From positions 124,001 to 188,000 of the forward strand of contig NZ_CAUQJB010000005.1 of the NCBI RefSeq assembly GCF_963518325.1: 64,000 nt of DNA. Direction: 5' to 3'. Under the pieces are notes generated by a model. The model was not told the origin of the DNA. It worked only from the letters and a program-made list of their open reading frames with translations, and made no database searches. This stretch comes from Vagococcus_D sp963518325 (GTDB lineage: Bacteria; Bacillota; Bacilli; Lactobacillales; Vagococcaceae). This document shows, in pieces, positions 1 through 7,714 of the stretch. Numbering within the stretch: position 1 is the stretch's first letter; every line of letters begins with the position of its first letter. The translations under genes were made by a program, and so were the position numbers.

Positions 1-34
1 TTTGTTGGTTTTCTGGTAATTCTTGTAATAACAT
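1..34 (-). CDS. 5' end of an unidentified gene (cut by window start)
   Basis: An ATG at 32-34 on the minus strand opens a reading frame that runs off the window after 11 codons (MLLQELPENQQ). A GGTG-type ribosome binding site lies six bases upstream and a plausible promoter lies just before it, downstream of the groEL terminator. Too little is present to name the protein. It is called only because promoter, ribosome binding site and start line up. Confidence 0.4.
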   Translation of the reverse strand, partial: MLLQELPENQQ

Positions 35-56
35 CACGTTCACCGTCCTTTACTAA

Positions 57-86
57 ATTATAACTCATTGTTTAGTTCAGAAACAA
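57..86 (-). promoter_or_regulatory. Promoter of the gene at the left edge
   Basis: On the minus strand TTGTTT (81-86) and a perfect TATAAT (57-62) are separated by 18 bases. They sit between the groEL terminator and the start codon at 34. Confidence 0.5.
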
Positions 87-90
87 CCGT

Positions 91-120
91 AAAAAAAGCT
101 ACCCCATTACGAGGTAGCTT
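91..120 (-). terminator. groESL terminator
   Basis: Inverted repeat AAGCTACC/GGTAGCTT (96-103 and 113-120) followed on the minus strand by a run of seven T. It lies 11 bases past the groEL stop codon. Confidence 0.85.
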
Positions 121-130
121 ATTGAGACTA

Positions 131-1759
131 TTACATCATACCGCCCATACCCATTCCTGGATCCATACCTGGCATTGCAGGTGCTGCTGGTTCTGGTTTA
201 TCAGCAATAACGGCTTCTGTTGTTAAAATTAATGCGGCAACACTTGCTGCATTTTGTAAAGCAGAGCGAGTTACTTTTGTCGGATCAACGATTCCTGCAT
301 CAATCATATTGACCCATTCATCTGTTGCAGCATTAAAGCCAATCCCGATTTCGGCTTGTTTTAATTTATCCACAACAACTGATCCTTCATGACCTGCATT
401 GTCAGCAATCTGACGAATTGGTTCTTCCAGGGCACGCAAGACGATGTTGATTCCTGTTTGCTCATCACCTTCTGCTTTTAATTCAGCCACTTTGTGAGAC
501 ACATTGACTAATGCTGTTCCACCACCAGAAACGATGCCTTCTTCAACAGCGGCACGAGTTGCATTTAGTGCATCTTCAATTCGTAATTTTAGTTCTTTTA
601 ATTCAGTTTCAGTAGCGGCACCGACTTTAATAACGGCAACACCACCTGATAATTTAGCTAAACGTTCTTGTAATTTTTCACGATCAAAATCAGAAGTTGT
701 ATCTGCGATTTGCGAACGAATTAAACCAACACGATCTTCAATGGCTTGTTTATCGCCAGCACCTTCAACGATAGTTGTATTATCTTTGTCCACAACGACT
801 GTCCGAGCAGTTCCAAGAGCTTCAATTGTAGCATCTTTTAACTCTAGGCCCAAGTCTTCAGTGATTAATGTGCCACCAGTTAAGATTGCAATATCTTCCA
901 ACATAGCTTTACGACGATCGCCAAAGCCAGGTGCTTTAACAGCTGCAACGTTGAATGTTCCACGAATTTTATTTAAAACTAATGTTGGTAATGCTTCGCC
1001 ATCAATATCATCAGCGATGATTAAAAGTGGTTTATTTTGTTGTAAAATTTGTTCTAACAAAGGTAAAATATCTTGAATGTTAGAGATTTTTTTATCAGTA
1101 ATTAAGATATAAGGGTTGTCTAAAACAGCTTCCATCTTATCGTTATCAGTTACCATATATTGTGACAAGTAACCACGATCAAACTGCATGCCTTCCACTA
1201 CATCTAATTCTGTTTCAATCCCTTTAGATTCTTCAATGGTAATAACCCCATCGTTGCCAACTTTATCCATTGCCGCAGAAACTAATTCACCAACTCGTTC
1301 ATCACCAGAAGACACAGCTGCTACTTGAGCAATCGATTCTTTTGAATCAACTTTAACGGAAATAGCGTGCAACTCTTCCACGGCTGCTTTCGTGGCTTTT
1401 TCAATCCCACGACGAATGCCGATTGGGTTTGCCCCAGCAGTGACGTTTTTAATACCTTCACGAACGATTGCTTGAGTTAACAAGGTAGCAGTTGTCGTAC
1501 CATCACCAGCGATATCGTTTGTTTTTGATGCAACCTCAGACACAAGTTTAGCACCCATATTTTCAAAATGATCTTCAAGTTCGATCTCTTTTGCAATGGT
1601 CACACCATCATTGGTAATAAGGGGTGAGCCATATGCTTTTTCTAACACAACGTTACGTCCTTTAGGTCCTAATGTTACTTTTACCACGTCAGCTAGTGTG
1701 TCTACACCTTTAACCATTGCTGCACGTGCATCTACTGAAAATTTAATATCTTTAGCCAT
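131..1759 (-). CDS. groEL: Chaperonin GroEL (60 kDa)
   Basis: Large subunit of the ATP-driven GroEL/GroES folding chamber in the cytoplasm. The 542-residue product has the usual family length, the nucleotide-binding GDGTTTA motif near residue 86, and the flexible Gly/Met-rich tail ending MGGMM. The start is set at the ATG at 1759 (MAKDIKFS). A longer in-frame GTG at 1771 overlaps the ribosome binding site GAGGTG, which is correctly spaced only for the downstream ATG. It is the second gene of the groES-groEL operon, 52 bases after groES, and is expected to be HrcA-controlled through the CIRCE element. Nothing unusual was seen. Confidence 0.98.
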   Translation of the reverse strand: MAKDIKFSVDARAAMVKGVDTLADVVKVTLGPKGRNVVLEKAYGSPLITNDGVTIAKEIELEDHFENMGAKLVSEVASKTNDIAGDGTTTATLLTQAIVREGIKNVTAGANPIGIRRGIEKATKAAVEELHAISVKVDSKESIAQVAAVSSGDERVGELVSAAMDKVGNDGVITIEESKGIETELDVVEGMQFDRGYLSQYMVTDNDKMEAVLDNPYILITDKKISNIQDILPLLEQILQQNKPLLIIADDIDGEALPTLVLNKIRGTFNVAAVKAPGFGDRRKAMLEDIAILTGGTLITEDLGLELKDATIEALGTARTVVVDKDNTTIVEGAGDKQAIEDRVGLIRSQIADTTSDFDREKLQERLAKLSGGVAVIKVGAATETELKELKLRIEDALNATRAAVEEGIVSGGGTALVNVSHKVAELKAEGDEQTGINIVLRALEEPIRQIADNAGHEGSVVVDKLKQAEIGIGFNAATDEWVNMIDAGIVDPTKVTRSALQNAASVAALILTTEAVIADKPEPAAPAMPGMDPGMGMGGMM

Positions 1760-1811
1760 TATTTCTTTCACCTCATCTAAAATTTTTGATTCATTGAAAT
1801 GTGTTTAATGC

Positions 1812-2096
1812 TTACTCAACAATTGCCACGATATCTTTTTCGTGAACGATTAAATAGTCTTTGCCTTCGTATTTAACTTCTGACCCAGCGTATTTTTCAA
1901 ACATCACTTTGTCACCGACTTTAACGGATAAGCTCATTCGTGTGCCATTCTCTAGCACATGACCTTCGCCAACAGCGATTACTTCACCTGTTTGTGGTTT
2001 TTCTTTAGCTGCCGAAGTCAATACTAAGCCACCTGCGGTTACTTCTTCTTCTTGACCTACTTCAATAACAACACGATCATTTAATGGTTTTAACAC
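1812..2096 (-). CDS. groES: Co-chaperonin GroES (10 kDa)
   Basis: Lid subunit of the GroEL chamber. The product is 94 residues, as usual for the family, begins with LKPLNDRVVIE and contains the mobile-loop region around residues 17-33. The start is the GTG at 2096: GGAGGG lies seven bases upstream of it, whereas an earlier in-frame GTG at 2111 would overlap that site and add five residues foreign to the family. It is the first gene of the operon, behind a promoter with a CIRCE operator. Confidence 0.97.
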   Translation of the reverse strand: MLKPLNDRVVIEVGQEEEVTAGGLVLTSAAKEKPQTGEVIAVGEGHVLENGTRMSLSVKVGDKVMFEKYAGSEVKYEGKDYLIVHEKDIVAIVE

Positions 2097-2142
2097 TGTA
2101 AATCCCTCCACTTTATCAAGTCTTTAGTTATTCAATTAGCAT

Positions 2143-2169
2143 TTAGCACTCTTTTGTGCTAAGTGCTAA
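2143..2169 (-). promoter_or_regulatory. CIRCE operator (HrcA site)
   Basis: TTAGCACTC-N9-AAGTGCTAA differs from the CIRCE consensus TTAGCACTC-N9-GAGTGCTAA at one base. It lies between the promoter and the groES start, the usual place for HrcA repression. Confidence 0.93.
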
Positions 2170-2180
2170 CTCACTCTTAT

Positions 2181-2209
2181 ATAATACTCATTATTTGTCT
2201 TTTTTGCAA
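2181..2209 (-). promoter_or_regulatory. groESL promoter
   Basis: On the minus strand TTGCAA (2204-2209) and TATTAT (2181-2186) are separated by exactly 17 bases, immediately upstream of CIRCE. This is a housekeeping sigma-A type promoter. Confidence 0.75.
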
Positions 2210-2313
2210 GAAATATGGTAACTTTTTCTCAAGAAAACTTCTTTTTCTTTATTGTGCTATACTTTATTTTAGTCAGAAGCACTGTCAGCGCTTCTTCCCT
2301 AGGAGGTAACTAG

Positions 2314-2949
2314 ATGACAATCAAACACTATTTTTTTAGCCAGAGCTCGCTATATCTGATTATTTTCTTCAGCCCGCTCTTTTTAAAACCCTTTAATCCC
2401 AGCAACAATTTCAATATCACCTTCACCACCATCAGCTATCTAATTGGGGCCGGACTAATGATTTACTTTAGTCCCTCATTAAAGGAAGTGCCAGTTGTTG
2501 AGCAAAAAAGGGGGGCGTCGCGAAAAGATATCCTGATTTGGGGAATTTATGGCTTGTTTTTAGCCTTTCTAACTCAGTTTGTCGCCGGCTCAATCGATCG
2601 CTTTTTCTGGGAGAGCGGCCAATCACAAAATACTGCCAACATCGCCCAGTTAATTCGTAGCTCCCCTTTTTTCTTAATTGCTGTTTCAATTGCAGGACCC
2701 ATTATGGAAGAATTTATTTTTCGCCGCAGTCTCATCGGTTTTTTAAGTCAGTATCTTCCAGCGATTATCGGTGCCCTGATCAGTTCAACACTCTTCGCCT
2801 TCGTTCATGCTGATGGCCACTTACTCGTTTATTTTTCCATGGGAATGGTTTTTTATTTCCTTTATCAAAAAACCGGCAGCATTTGGACCTCAATTATCGC
2901 CCATTGCGCCATGAATTTTTGTGTGATGTTATTGCAATTTACCATCTAA
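2314..2949 (+). CDS. CPBP family intramembrane metalloprotease (CAAX protease-like)
   Basis: A 211-residue polytopic membrane protein of the CPBP/Abi family. The three family motifs are visible: EEFIFR (Glu132, Glu133, Arg137), FAFVH (His165) and HCAMN (His197, Asn201), which form the proposed metal-dependent active site inside the membrane. Several hydrophobic segments surround them. The start ATG has a perfect AGGAGG site seven bases away, and TGCTATACT, an extended -10 element, lies about 50 bases upstream. Members act in prenyl-protein processing, bacteriocin self-immunity or signalling. No bacteriocin gene is adjacent, so the substrate is unknown. Confidence 0.85.
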   Translation: MTIKHYFFSQSSLYLIIFFSPLFLKPFNPSNNFNITFTTISYLIGAGLMIYFSPSLKEVPVVEQKRGASRKDILIWGIYGLFLAFLTQFVAGSIDRFFWESGQSQNTANIAQLIRSSPFFLIAVSIAGPIMEEFIFRRSLIGFLSQYLPAIIGALISSTLFAFVHADGHLLVYFSMGMVFYFLYQKTGSIWTSIIAHCAMNFCVMLLQFTI

Positions 2950-2993
2950 AAAACCACCTACTTGCAATTTCCATTAGCAAGTAGGTGGTTTAA
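2950..2993. terminator. Bidirectional terminator between CPBP protease and rex
   Basis: A 15-bp perfect inverted repeat AAACCACCTACTTGC (2951-2965) and its complement (2977-2991) with an 11-base loop separates two convergent genes. A clear T run follows only on the minus strand, so it serves mainly rex. Confidence 0.85.
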
Positions 2994-2995
2994 GT

Positions 2996-3640
2996 TTATG
3001 CTTCGTCTTTTTTGGTGTAGTGATTCAAGAAATAAATCAGTGTTTGCAATTCATTGGTCAGATCAATACTTTGAACTTGAACGTCATTTGGTGTTGACAG
3101 ACGAACAGGCGTAAAGTTCATGATTCCTTTGATACCCGCTTTGATCAACAAGTTAGCTGTATCTTGGGCTGCATTGGCAGGAATCGCCATAATTGCTATT
3201 TCAATTTGTTGCTGTTTAATTTGATCTTCCATGTCGCTCATTGGGTAAACAGGAATCCCGTCAACAATCCGTCCAACAAGTTCTTCTTTAACATCAAAGG
3301 CCGCACTGATGCGAATGTTGTTATTTTGATGAAAACCATAATTTAGCAACGCATTTCCCAAGTTACCAACACCAACTAAAACAACGTTGGTTAAGCGATC
3401 TTCACTCAATGTTTTAGCAAAGAAATCCAGTAAACTTTGGACATCATAACCATATCCGCGTTTGCCTAATTCACCAAAATAAGAAAAGTCACGACGGATA
3501 GTCGCGCTGTCTACTTTGACCGCTTCGCTTAGCTCAGTTGATGATACTTTCGTTTTACCTGAGTCTAACAATACTTTTAAATAACGATAATACAGCGGCA
3601 AACGCTTCGCTGTTGCTTTTGGTATCACTTGATTCTTCAT
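2996..3640 (-). CDS. rex: Redox-sensing transcriptional repressor Rex
   Basis: Homodimeric repressor that binds DNA when NAD is high and is released by NADH, controlling fermentative and anaerobic genes. The 214-residue protein has the N-terminal winged helix (residues 1-75, with the typical SATIRRDFSYFGELGKRGYGY stretch, quoted here to residue 65) and a Rossmann domain with GVGNLG at 90-95. The ATG at 3640 is preferred: GAGG is seven bases upstream, while the in-frame TTG at 3652 sits directly on the AGGAGG. Candidate targets in this window are the hydrogenase operon and the adjacent ECF gene, whose promoters carry TTGTGAA half-sites. TTGTGAA and TTCACAA half-sites also occur upstream of rex itself (3829-3835, 3873-3879). 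Confidence 0.96.
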   Translation of the reverse strand: MKNQVIPKATAKRLPLYYRYLKVLLDSGKTKVSSTELSEAVKVDSATIRRDFSYFGELGKRGYGYDVQSLLDFFAKTLSEDRLTNVVLVGVGNLGNALLNYGFHQNNNIRISAAFDVKEELVGRIVDGIPVYPMSDMEDQIKQQQIEIAIMAIPANAAQDTANLLIKAGIKGIMNFTPVRLSTPNDVQVQSIDLTNELQTLIYFLNHYTKKDEA

Positions 3641-3872
3641 TTTAATCCTCAATCCTCCTAATTAATTAGCCATTCTTAACAATACTTATGATAAATAAAC
3701 TCTGACATATGCTAGTTCTTGACCACTACTAAACAAGGTACTCAATTAACAATAGTGGCTTTTACTATCGATTTCACATTATTATAATAACAGTATCTGG
3801 CAGGTAAAAGCAATTTTCTTGTTTGGTATTGTGAATAAAAGTTCTTGAGAATGACTTTCATTTCCATTATTT

Positions 3873-3901
3873 TTCACAAGAAAAGATAAGTATGATAGAC
3901 T
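3873..3901 (+). promoter_or_regulatory. Promoter of the ABC-F gene
   Basis: TTCACA (3873-3878), a 17-base spacer and TAGACT (3896-3901) precede the ABC-F start by about 30 bases. The -35 also reads TTCACAA, one half of a Rex-type palindrome. Confidence 0.5.
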
Positions 3902-3932
3902 AGTACTATACTATGCAAGCGAGGAAAACAAC

Positions 3933-5882
3933 ATGATTTTATTACAAGCTAACCAAGTCGCCCGTCATTTCGGTGCTGACACATTGTTTAACCATATACA
4001 TTTAGAAATCCAAGACCGCAGTCGCATCGCCTTAGTTGGCCGTAACGGTGCGGGAAAATCAACCTTATTAAAAATCATCGCTGGCATCGACGAACCTGAT
4101 GAGGGGTCGATTTCAAAAACCAAGCAACTGACAATCGGTTACCTTGACCAGCACACCGGTTTCAAAAGCGACAAGCCTATTTGGGAGGAAATGTTGACGG
4201 CCTATGACGGTATCCGAGCGATGGAAGCCCGCCTACGTGAATTGGAACATCAGATAGGCCAACCCGAACAAATGGCCAATGAGGATAACTATCAACGTTT
4301 ATTAAAAGAATACGATCAACTGCAGCATGATTTTAGCGAACAAAATGGCTATGGTTATGAAGCAGAGATGAAAGCTGTCTTAAACGGCTTTCAATTTGAC
4401 GAAAGTTTTTACAGCCGACCAGTCAACAGTTTATCCGGTGGTCAAAAAACCCGTCTCGCTTTAGCCAAACTCTTACTTGAAAGCCCAGATTTACTAATCC
4501 TCGATGAACCTACTAACCATTTGGACATTGAAACACTGGCCTGGTTAGAAAATTATTTACAAAATTACCGGGGCTCGCTCTTAATCGTCTCACATGACCG
4601 CTACTTTCTCGATAAAATCGTCACAGAGGTCTACGACTTAAGCCGCCAGAAAATCACTCATTACAAGGGGAATTACACTCGTTATCTTATATTAAAAGAA
4701 GAACAACTCACTCAGGACTGGAAAGCATTTGAGAAACAGCAGACCGAAATAAATAAATTAGAAGACTTTGTCGCCCGCAACCTGGTTCGTGCCAGCACAA
4801 CTAAAAGAGCCCAAAGTCGCCGCAAACAACTGGAAAAAATTGACCGTCTCGACAAACCCACAGGGGATGAAAAATCCGCTCGCTTTTTATTTGGTATTGA
4901 ACGGGAATCTGGCAATGTGGTTCTTCACCTTGAACAAGGCGCAATTGGTTACGACCAGACCATTCTGTCAGAACCTGTGGACCTTGACATTCGCAAACGT
5001 GAAGCCATTGCTTTAGTCGGTCCTAACGGTGTTGGAAAATCCACCTTACTAAAATCGATTATTAAGGACATCCCCTTTATTAAAGGAGAAGCTCGCTTAG
5101 GAACCAACGTTTCCATTGGCTATTACGATCAAGAACAAGCCAATCTCCGATCAAATAAAACAGTCCTACAGGAACTCTGGGATGAGCATCCCACAACACC
5201 GGAAAAGGATATTCGCTCGGTCTTAGGAAGTTTTCTCTTTTCAGGTGAAGATGTTGAGAAGACTGTTCCCCTACTTAGTGGTGGTGAAAAAGCCAGATTA
5301 GCTTTAGCCAAGCTATCCATGAATAAAGAGAACTTTCTAGTACTAGATGAGCCGACCAATCACTTGGATATCGACAGCAAAGAAGTCTTGGAACAAGCCT
5401 TAATTGAATTCACTGGGACGATTCTCTTTGTCTCCCATGACCGCTATTTTATCAATCGAATTGCCACAAAAGTTGTGGAGCTGTCATCTGCTGGCAGCAA
5501 GCTTTATTTAGGCGATTACGATTATTATTTAGAGAAAAAATTGGAAGAAACAGAACTAACTGCACTAAAAGCCGCCGAAGCTAAAGGCCTAGGAAACCAA
5601 CCAGAACTGCTAACAACCCGCAATCAATTCCAACAATCAAAAGATGAGCAGCGTGCGATTCGCAGCTTGACACGCAAAGTGGAGCAGCTTGAAGAAGAGC
5701 TCCTAAAAATTGATTCTCACATTGAATTGATTCACACTGACATGGCCAATCCTGAGTATTTTGAAGATCATCAAAAATTATTGGATCTTCAACATCAGAT
5801 GACTGAACTGGAAAGTAAACAAGGAACACTGATGGACGAATGGGAAACCCTTAGCCTTGAATTGGAAGGCAAACAAACATAA
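3933..5882 (+). CDS. ABC-F family ATP-binding protein (YdiF-like)
   Basis: Soluble twin-cassette ATPase of the ABC-F class, whose members act on the ribosome rather than in a transporter. The 649-residue protein contains two complete nucleotide-binding domains: Walker A GRNGAGKST near residue 36 and GPNGVGKST near 363, signatures LSGGQ and LSGGE, and two LLILDEPTNHLD/FLVLDEPTNHLD Walker B motifs. A basic linker rich in Arg/Lys lies between them (about residues 230-310), and a Glu/Gln/Leu-rich coiled-coil tail follows residue 545. No membrane segments are present. Length and the C-terminal coil fit the YdiF group of Firmicutes rather than the shorter antibiotic-resistance ABC-Fs. The stop codon lies inside the terminator stem. 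Confidence 0.9.
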   Translation: MILLQANQVARHFGADTLFNHIHLEIQDRSRIALVGRNGAGKSTLLKIIAGIDEPDEGSISKTKQLTIGYLDQHTGFKSDKPIWEEMLTAYDGIRAMEARLRELEHQIGQPEQMANEDNYQRLLKEYDQLQHDFSEQNGYGYEAEMKAVLNGFQFDESFYSRPVNSLSGGQKTRLALAKLLLESPDLLILDEPTNHLDIETLAWLENYLQNYRGSLLIVSHDRYFLDKIVTEVYDLSRQKITHYKGNYTRYLILKEEQLTQDWKAFEKQQTEINKLEDFVARNLVRASTTKRAQSRRKQLEKIDRLDKPTGDEKSARFLFGIERESGNVVLHLEQGAIGYDQTILSEPVDLDIRKREAIALVGPNGVGKSTLLKSIIKDIPFIKGEARLGTNVSIGYYDQEQANLRSNKTVLQELWDEHPTTPEKDIRSVLGSFLFSGEDVEKTVPLLSGGEKARLALAKLSMNKENFLVLDEPTNHLDIDSKEVLEQALIEFTGTILFVSHDRYFINRIATKVVELSSAGSKLYLGDYDYYLEKKLEETELTALKAAEAKGLGNQPELLTTRNQFQQSKDEQRAIRSLTRKVEQLEEELLKIDSHIELIHTDMANPEYFEDHQKLLDLQHQMTELESKQGTLMDEWETLSLELEGKQT

Positions 5883-5920
5883 AAACTTGGGGCTGATTCG
5901 ATCACAGCCCCAAGTTTTTC
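5881..5920. terminator. Bidirectional terminator
   Basis: Perfect 15-bp inverted repeat AAAAACTTGGGGCTG (5881-5895) with its complement (5905-5919) and a T run in both directions, between the convergent ABC-F and DUF218 genes. Confidence 0.93.
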
Positions 5921-6903
5921 TATTTATAGATCACAGACCCTCTAGGAGCCCTTCTGATGCTTTTTAAGCCGCTTTTCACGATCATTAAACTTACAGCAGC
6001 AAACTCTCTTAACATCGCGCTAGGGAGGTAATAGGCGGCTGTCTGAGAGCCGGTCCCTTTTGCCGATAATCCGACTTCCTTAGCAAATAATTGACTGCGA
6101 AAAACATGAAAGTTATTGCTGACAAAAATAGCTTGATATGCCAGAGATTCCTTTTCAATCAACTGTTTACTAAAGAGCATGTTTTCGTAAGTATTGACGG
6201 CACGATCTTCAAGGAAAACATCTGTCTCATCAACCCCTTCAAGTACCAGGTAATTCTTCATCGCCTCCGCCTCAGACAGTTTTTCATCGTGGCCTTGACC
6301 GCCTGTCACAACAAGCTTGCTTTTATAACCAAAAGCTGATTGCTGTTGATACAATTCAAGAGCACGATCGAGTCGACTCTTAAGTAAGGGCGTCACCTGA
6401 TGATTGACAAGACCACAGCCTAGCACGATGATATAGTCAGCTTTTTCTGCCTTTGCCTTTCGCTGAGTCACATAAGCCATGATTAAAAAAATCAAAAAAC
6501 CAATCAACAATATTAAAGCCAAAGTATTGGCAGCCACTGTTAAGATCTGCAAGGAGGCCAAGCCAGTACAGTGAGCCACAACATCACCTAAACTAACTCC
6601 CAACAAGCCAACCCCTAGGAGCAAGGCCAAACTATTGCCAAGGGAAACTGATTCACGATGGAACATGAAAGCACCATTAATGGTAAAGACGATTCCCGTG
6701 GAAAAAATAATGAATGGACCAAGGACAAAGATCATCACAATGCCGAAAGAAACAACTGTTAAACTGATCACAATCAGCACTGCCAAAAGGCCAAATAGCA
6801 ACCAACTAGAAACAGTCCATTTTTTTTGATCCTTCATCACATTGTTGACCAAACCACCTGTCATCATTAGGTAAATCGTCCCAGTAATCATTAATCCCAT
6901 CAT
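5920..6903 (-). CDS. YdcF/SanA family membrane protein (DUF218)
   Basis: An integral membrane protein with four to five hydrophobic helices in the first 145 residues, followed by a DUF218 domain of about 180 residues. Family hallmarks are DYIIVLGCG, the basic stretch around KSRLDRALELY, VVTGGQG and the Glu-rich segment SEAEAM, then AVNTYENM. Homologues are linked to envelope or vancomycin-sensitivity phenotypes in E. coli (SanA, ElyC), but the enzymatic role is unsettled. The AAGGAG site directly abuts the ATG at 6912, so the ATG at 6903, nine bases further, is the more likely start. A TATACT -10 lies near 6932. The 19-base repeat at 6988-7006 is shared with the region upstream of the TraX-like gene. 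Confidence 0.8.
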   Translation of the reverse strand: MMGLMITGTIYLMMTGGLVNNVMKDQKKWTVSSWLLFGLLAVLIVISLTVVSFGIVMIFVLGPFIIFSTGIVFTINGAFMFHRESVSLGNSLALLLGVGLLGVSLGDVVAHCTGLASLQILTVAANTLALILLIGFLIFLIMAYVTQRKAKAEKADYIIVLGCGLVNHQVTPLLKSRLDRALELYQQQSAFGYKSKLVVTGGQGHDEKLSEAEAMKNYLVLEGVDETDVFLEDRAVNTYENMLFSKQLIEKESLAYQAIFVSNNFHVFRSQLFAKEVGLSAKGTGSQTAAYYLPSAMLREFAAVSLMIVKSGLKSIRRAPRGSVIYK

Positions 6904-6987
6904 TTTCTCCATCTCCTTTAGCTCTTTCCTAAAGTATAGACGAATGAGAAGCTCTTCAACATCGAATCAACTTTCACTTTGCCCGAT

Positions 6988-7006
6988 TGACCTAACAAAA
7001 TTGTCA
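6988..7006 (+). repeat. 19-bp shared upstream element, copy 1
   Basis: TGACCTAACAAAATTGTCA matches 18 of 19 bases of a second copy at 49032-49050. It carries TGAC/GTCA ends in inverted orientation, lies about 50 bases before the ECF gene promoter, and is also upstream of the divergent DUF218 gene. It may be a binding site for a common regulator. Confidence 0.5.
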
Positions 7007-7029
7007 TGTGGTCTGTAAGTTAGTGTAAA

Positions 7030-7086
7030 TTCACAATTGAATTAAAGCGCTTTATCAGCTAGAATTAACGTATCACTAATTGTGAA
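7030..7086 (+). promoter_or_regulatory. ECF gene promoter with cre-like and Rex-like half-sites
   Basis: TTGAAT (7037-7042), a 17-base spacer and TAGAAT (7060-7065) form the promoter. The spacer contains TTAAAGCGCTTTAT (7042-7055), resembling a catabolite-responsive element. TTCACAATT (7030-7038) overlaps the -35 and AATTGTGAA (7078-7086) falls just downstream of the expected start point; both read like half of the Rex consensus TTGTGAA-N4-TTCACAA. The promoter boxes are seen; the regulators are inferred. Confidence 0.5.
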
Positions 7087-7137
7087 TAATTGAGCGATCG
7101 CAACCTAAGAACTCACTAACAGAAAGAAGGAACCACG

Positions 7138-7671
7138 ATGAAAAAAAGAACCTTATGGATTACTCAAACCGCCCTTTTATTAGCCTTATTAATCGTTGTT
7201 CAAGCCGTCACTGCCTCTTTTCGCAATCCTTTGATTACTGGCTCAATGGTCAACTTGTTGCTGATTCTTTCCTTAATGACAGGAGGTCTGAGCTGTGGCT
7301 TAACCGTTGCCTTCTTATCCCCAATGCTGGCCTTTCTGTTAAGTATCGGCCCTCCCTTTTGGCAAATTATCCCCCTTGTCGCCTTAGGTAATGGGACTCT
7401 AATCTTAGACTGGTACTTAATTGCCGGTAAGCAAACTGACCCCAATTATAAAGCTTACCTCCTTGCCACAATCAGCGCTGCTATCATAAAATTCGCTTTC
7501 TTATATATGACCATTGTAAAATTCGTGATGCCTCTATTACTTCAACTACCTGCCGCTAAAATAGCTCTGATTGGGGCGGCTTTTTCCTATCCCCAATTAA
7601 TTACCGCTTTAATCGGCGGCGGTTTAGCCAGCTTATTGCTGCCAACCTTGAAAAAAGCACTCAAGACATAG
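7138..7671 (+). CDS. ECF transporter S component-like membrane protein
   Basis: A 177-residue, highly hydrophobic protein with about five to six membrane segments and the overall look of an ECF transporter substrate-binding S component (small, N-terminal positive patch, GN and Pro-rich loops). The vitamin or metal recognised cannot be read from the sequence, and no EcfA or EcfT genes are in the window, so it would have to share a general energising module encoded elsewhere. AGAAGGA lies eight bases before the ATG. It converges on the hydrogenase operon, and its promoter carries a cre-like site and TTGTGAA half-sites similar to those before hydC. This suggests, without proving, a related function. 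Confidence 0.7.
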   Translation: MKKRTLWITQTALLLALLIVVQAVTASFRNPLITGSMVNLLLILSLMTGGLSCGLTVAFLSPMLAFLLSIGPPFWQIIPLVALGNGTLILDWYLIAGKQTDPNYKAYLLATISAAIIKFAFLYMTIVKFVMPLLLQLPAAKIALIGAAFSYPQLITALIGGGLASLLLPTLKKALKT

Positions 7672-7673
7672 TG

Positions 7674-7710
7674 AGATTAGCCCTCCACCCAGGAAATAGA
7701 GGGCTAATCT
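7674..7710. terminator. Hairpin between ECF gene and hydA
   Basis: Perfect 12-bp stem AGATTAGCCCTC (7674-7685) with its complement (7699-7710) between two convergent genes. There is no strong T run on either side, so it may be a weak terminator or an mRNA 3'-end protector. Confidence 0.6.
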
Positions 7711-7714
7711 TGGA

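Noticed and set aside
504..1076. 190-codon frame on the + strand inside groEL
   Set aside because: Antisense shadow of a highly conserved gene; no ribosome binding site or promoter and composition follows the groEL codons in reverse.
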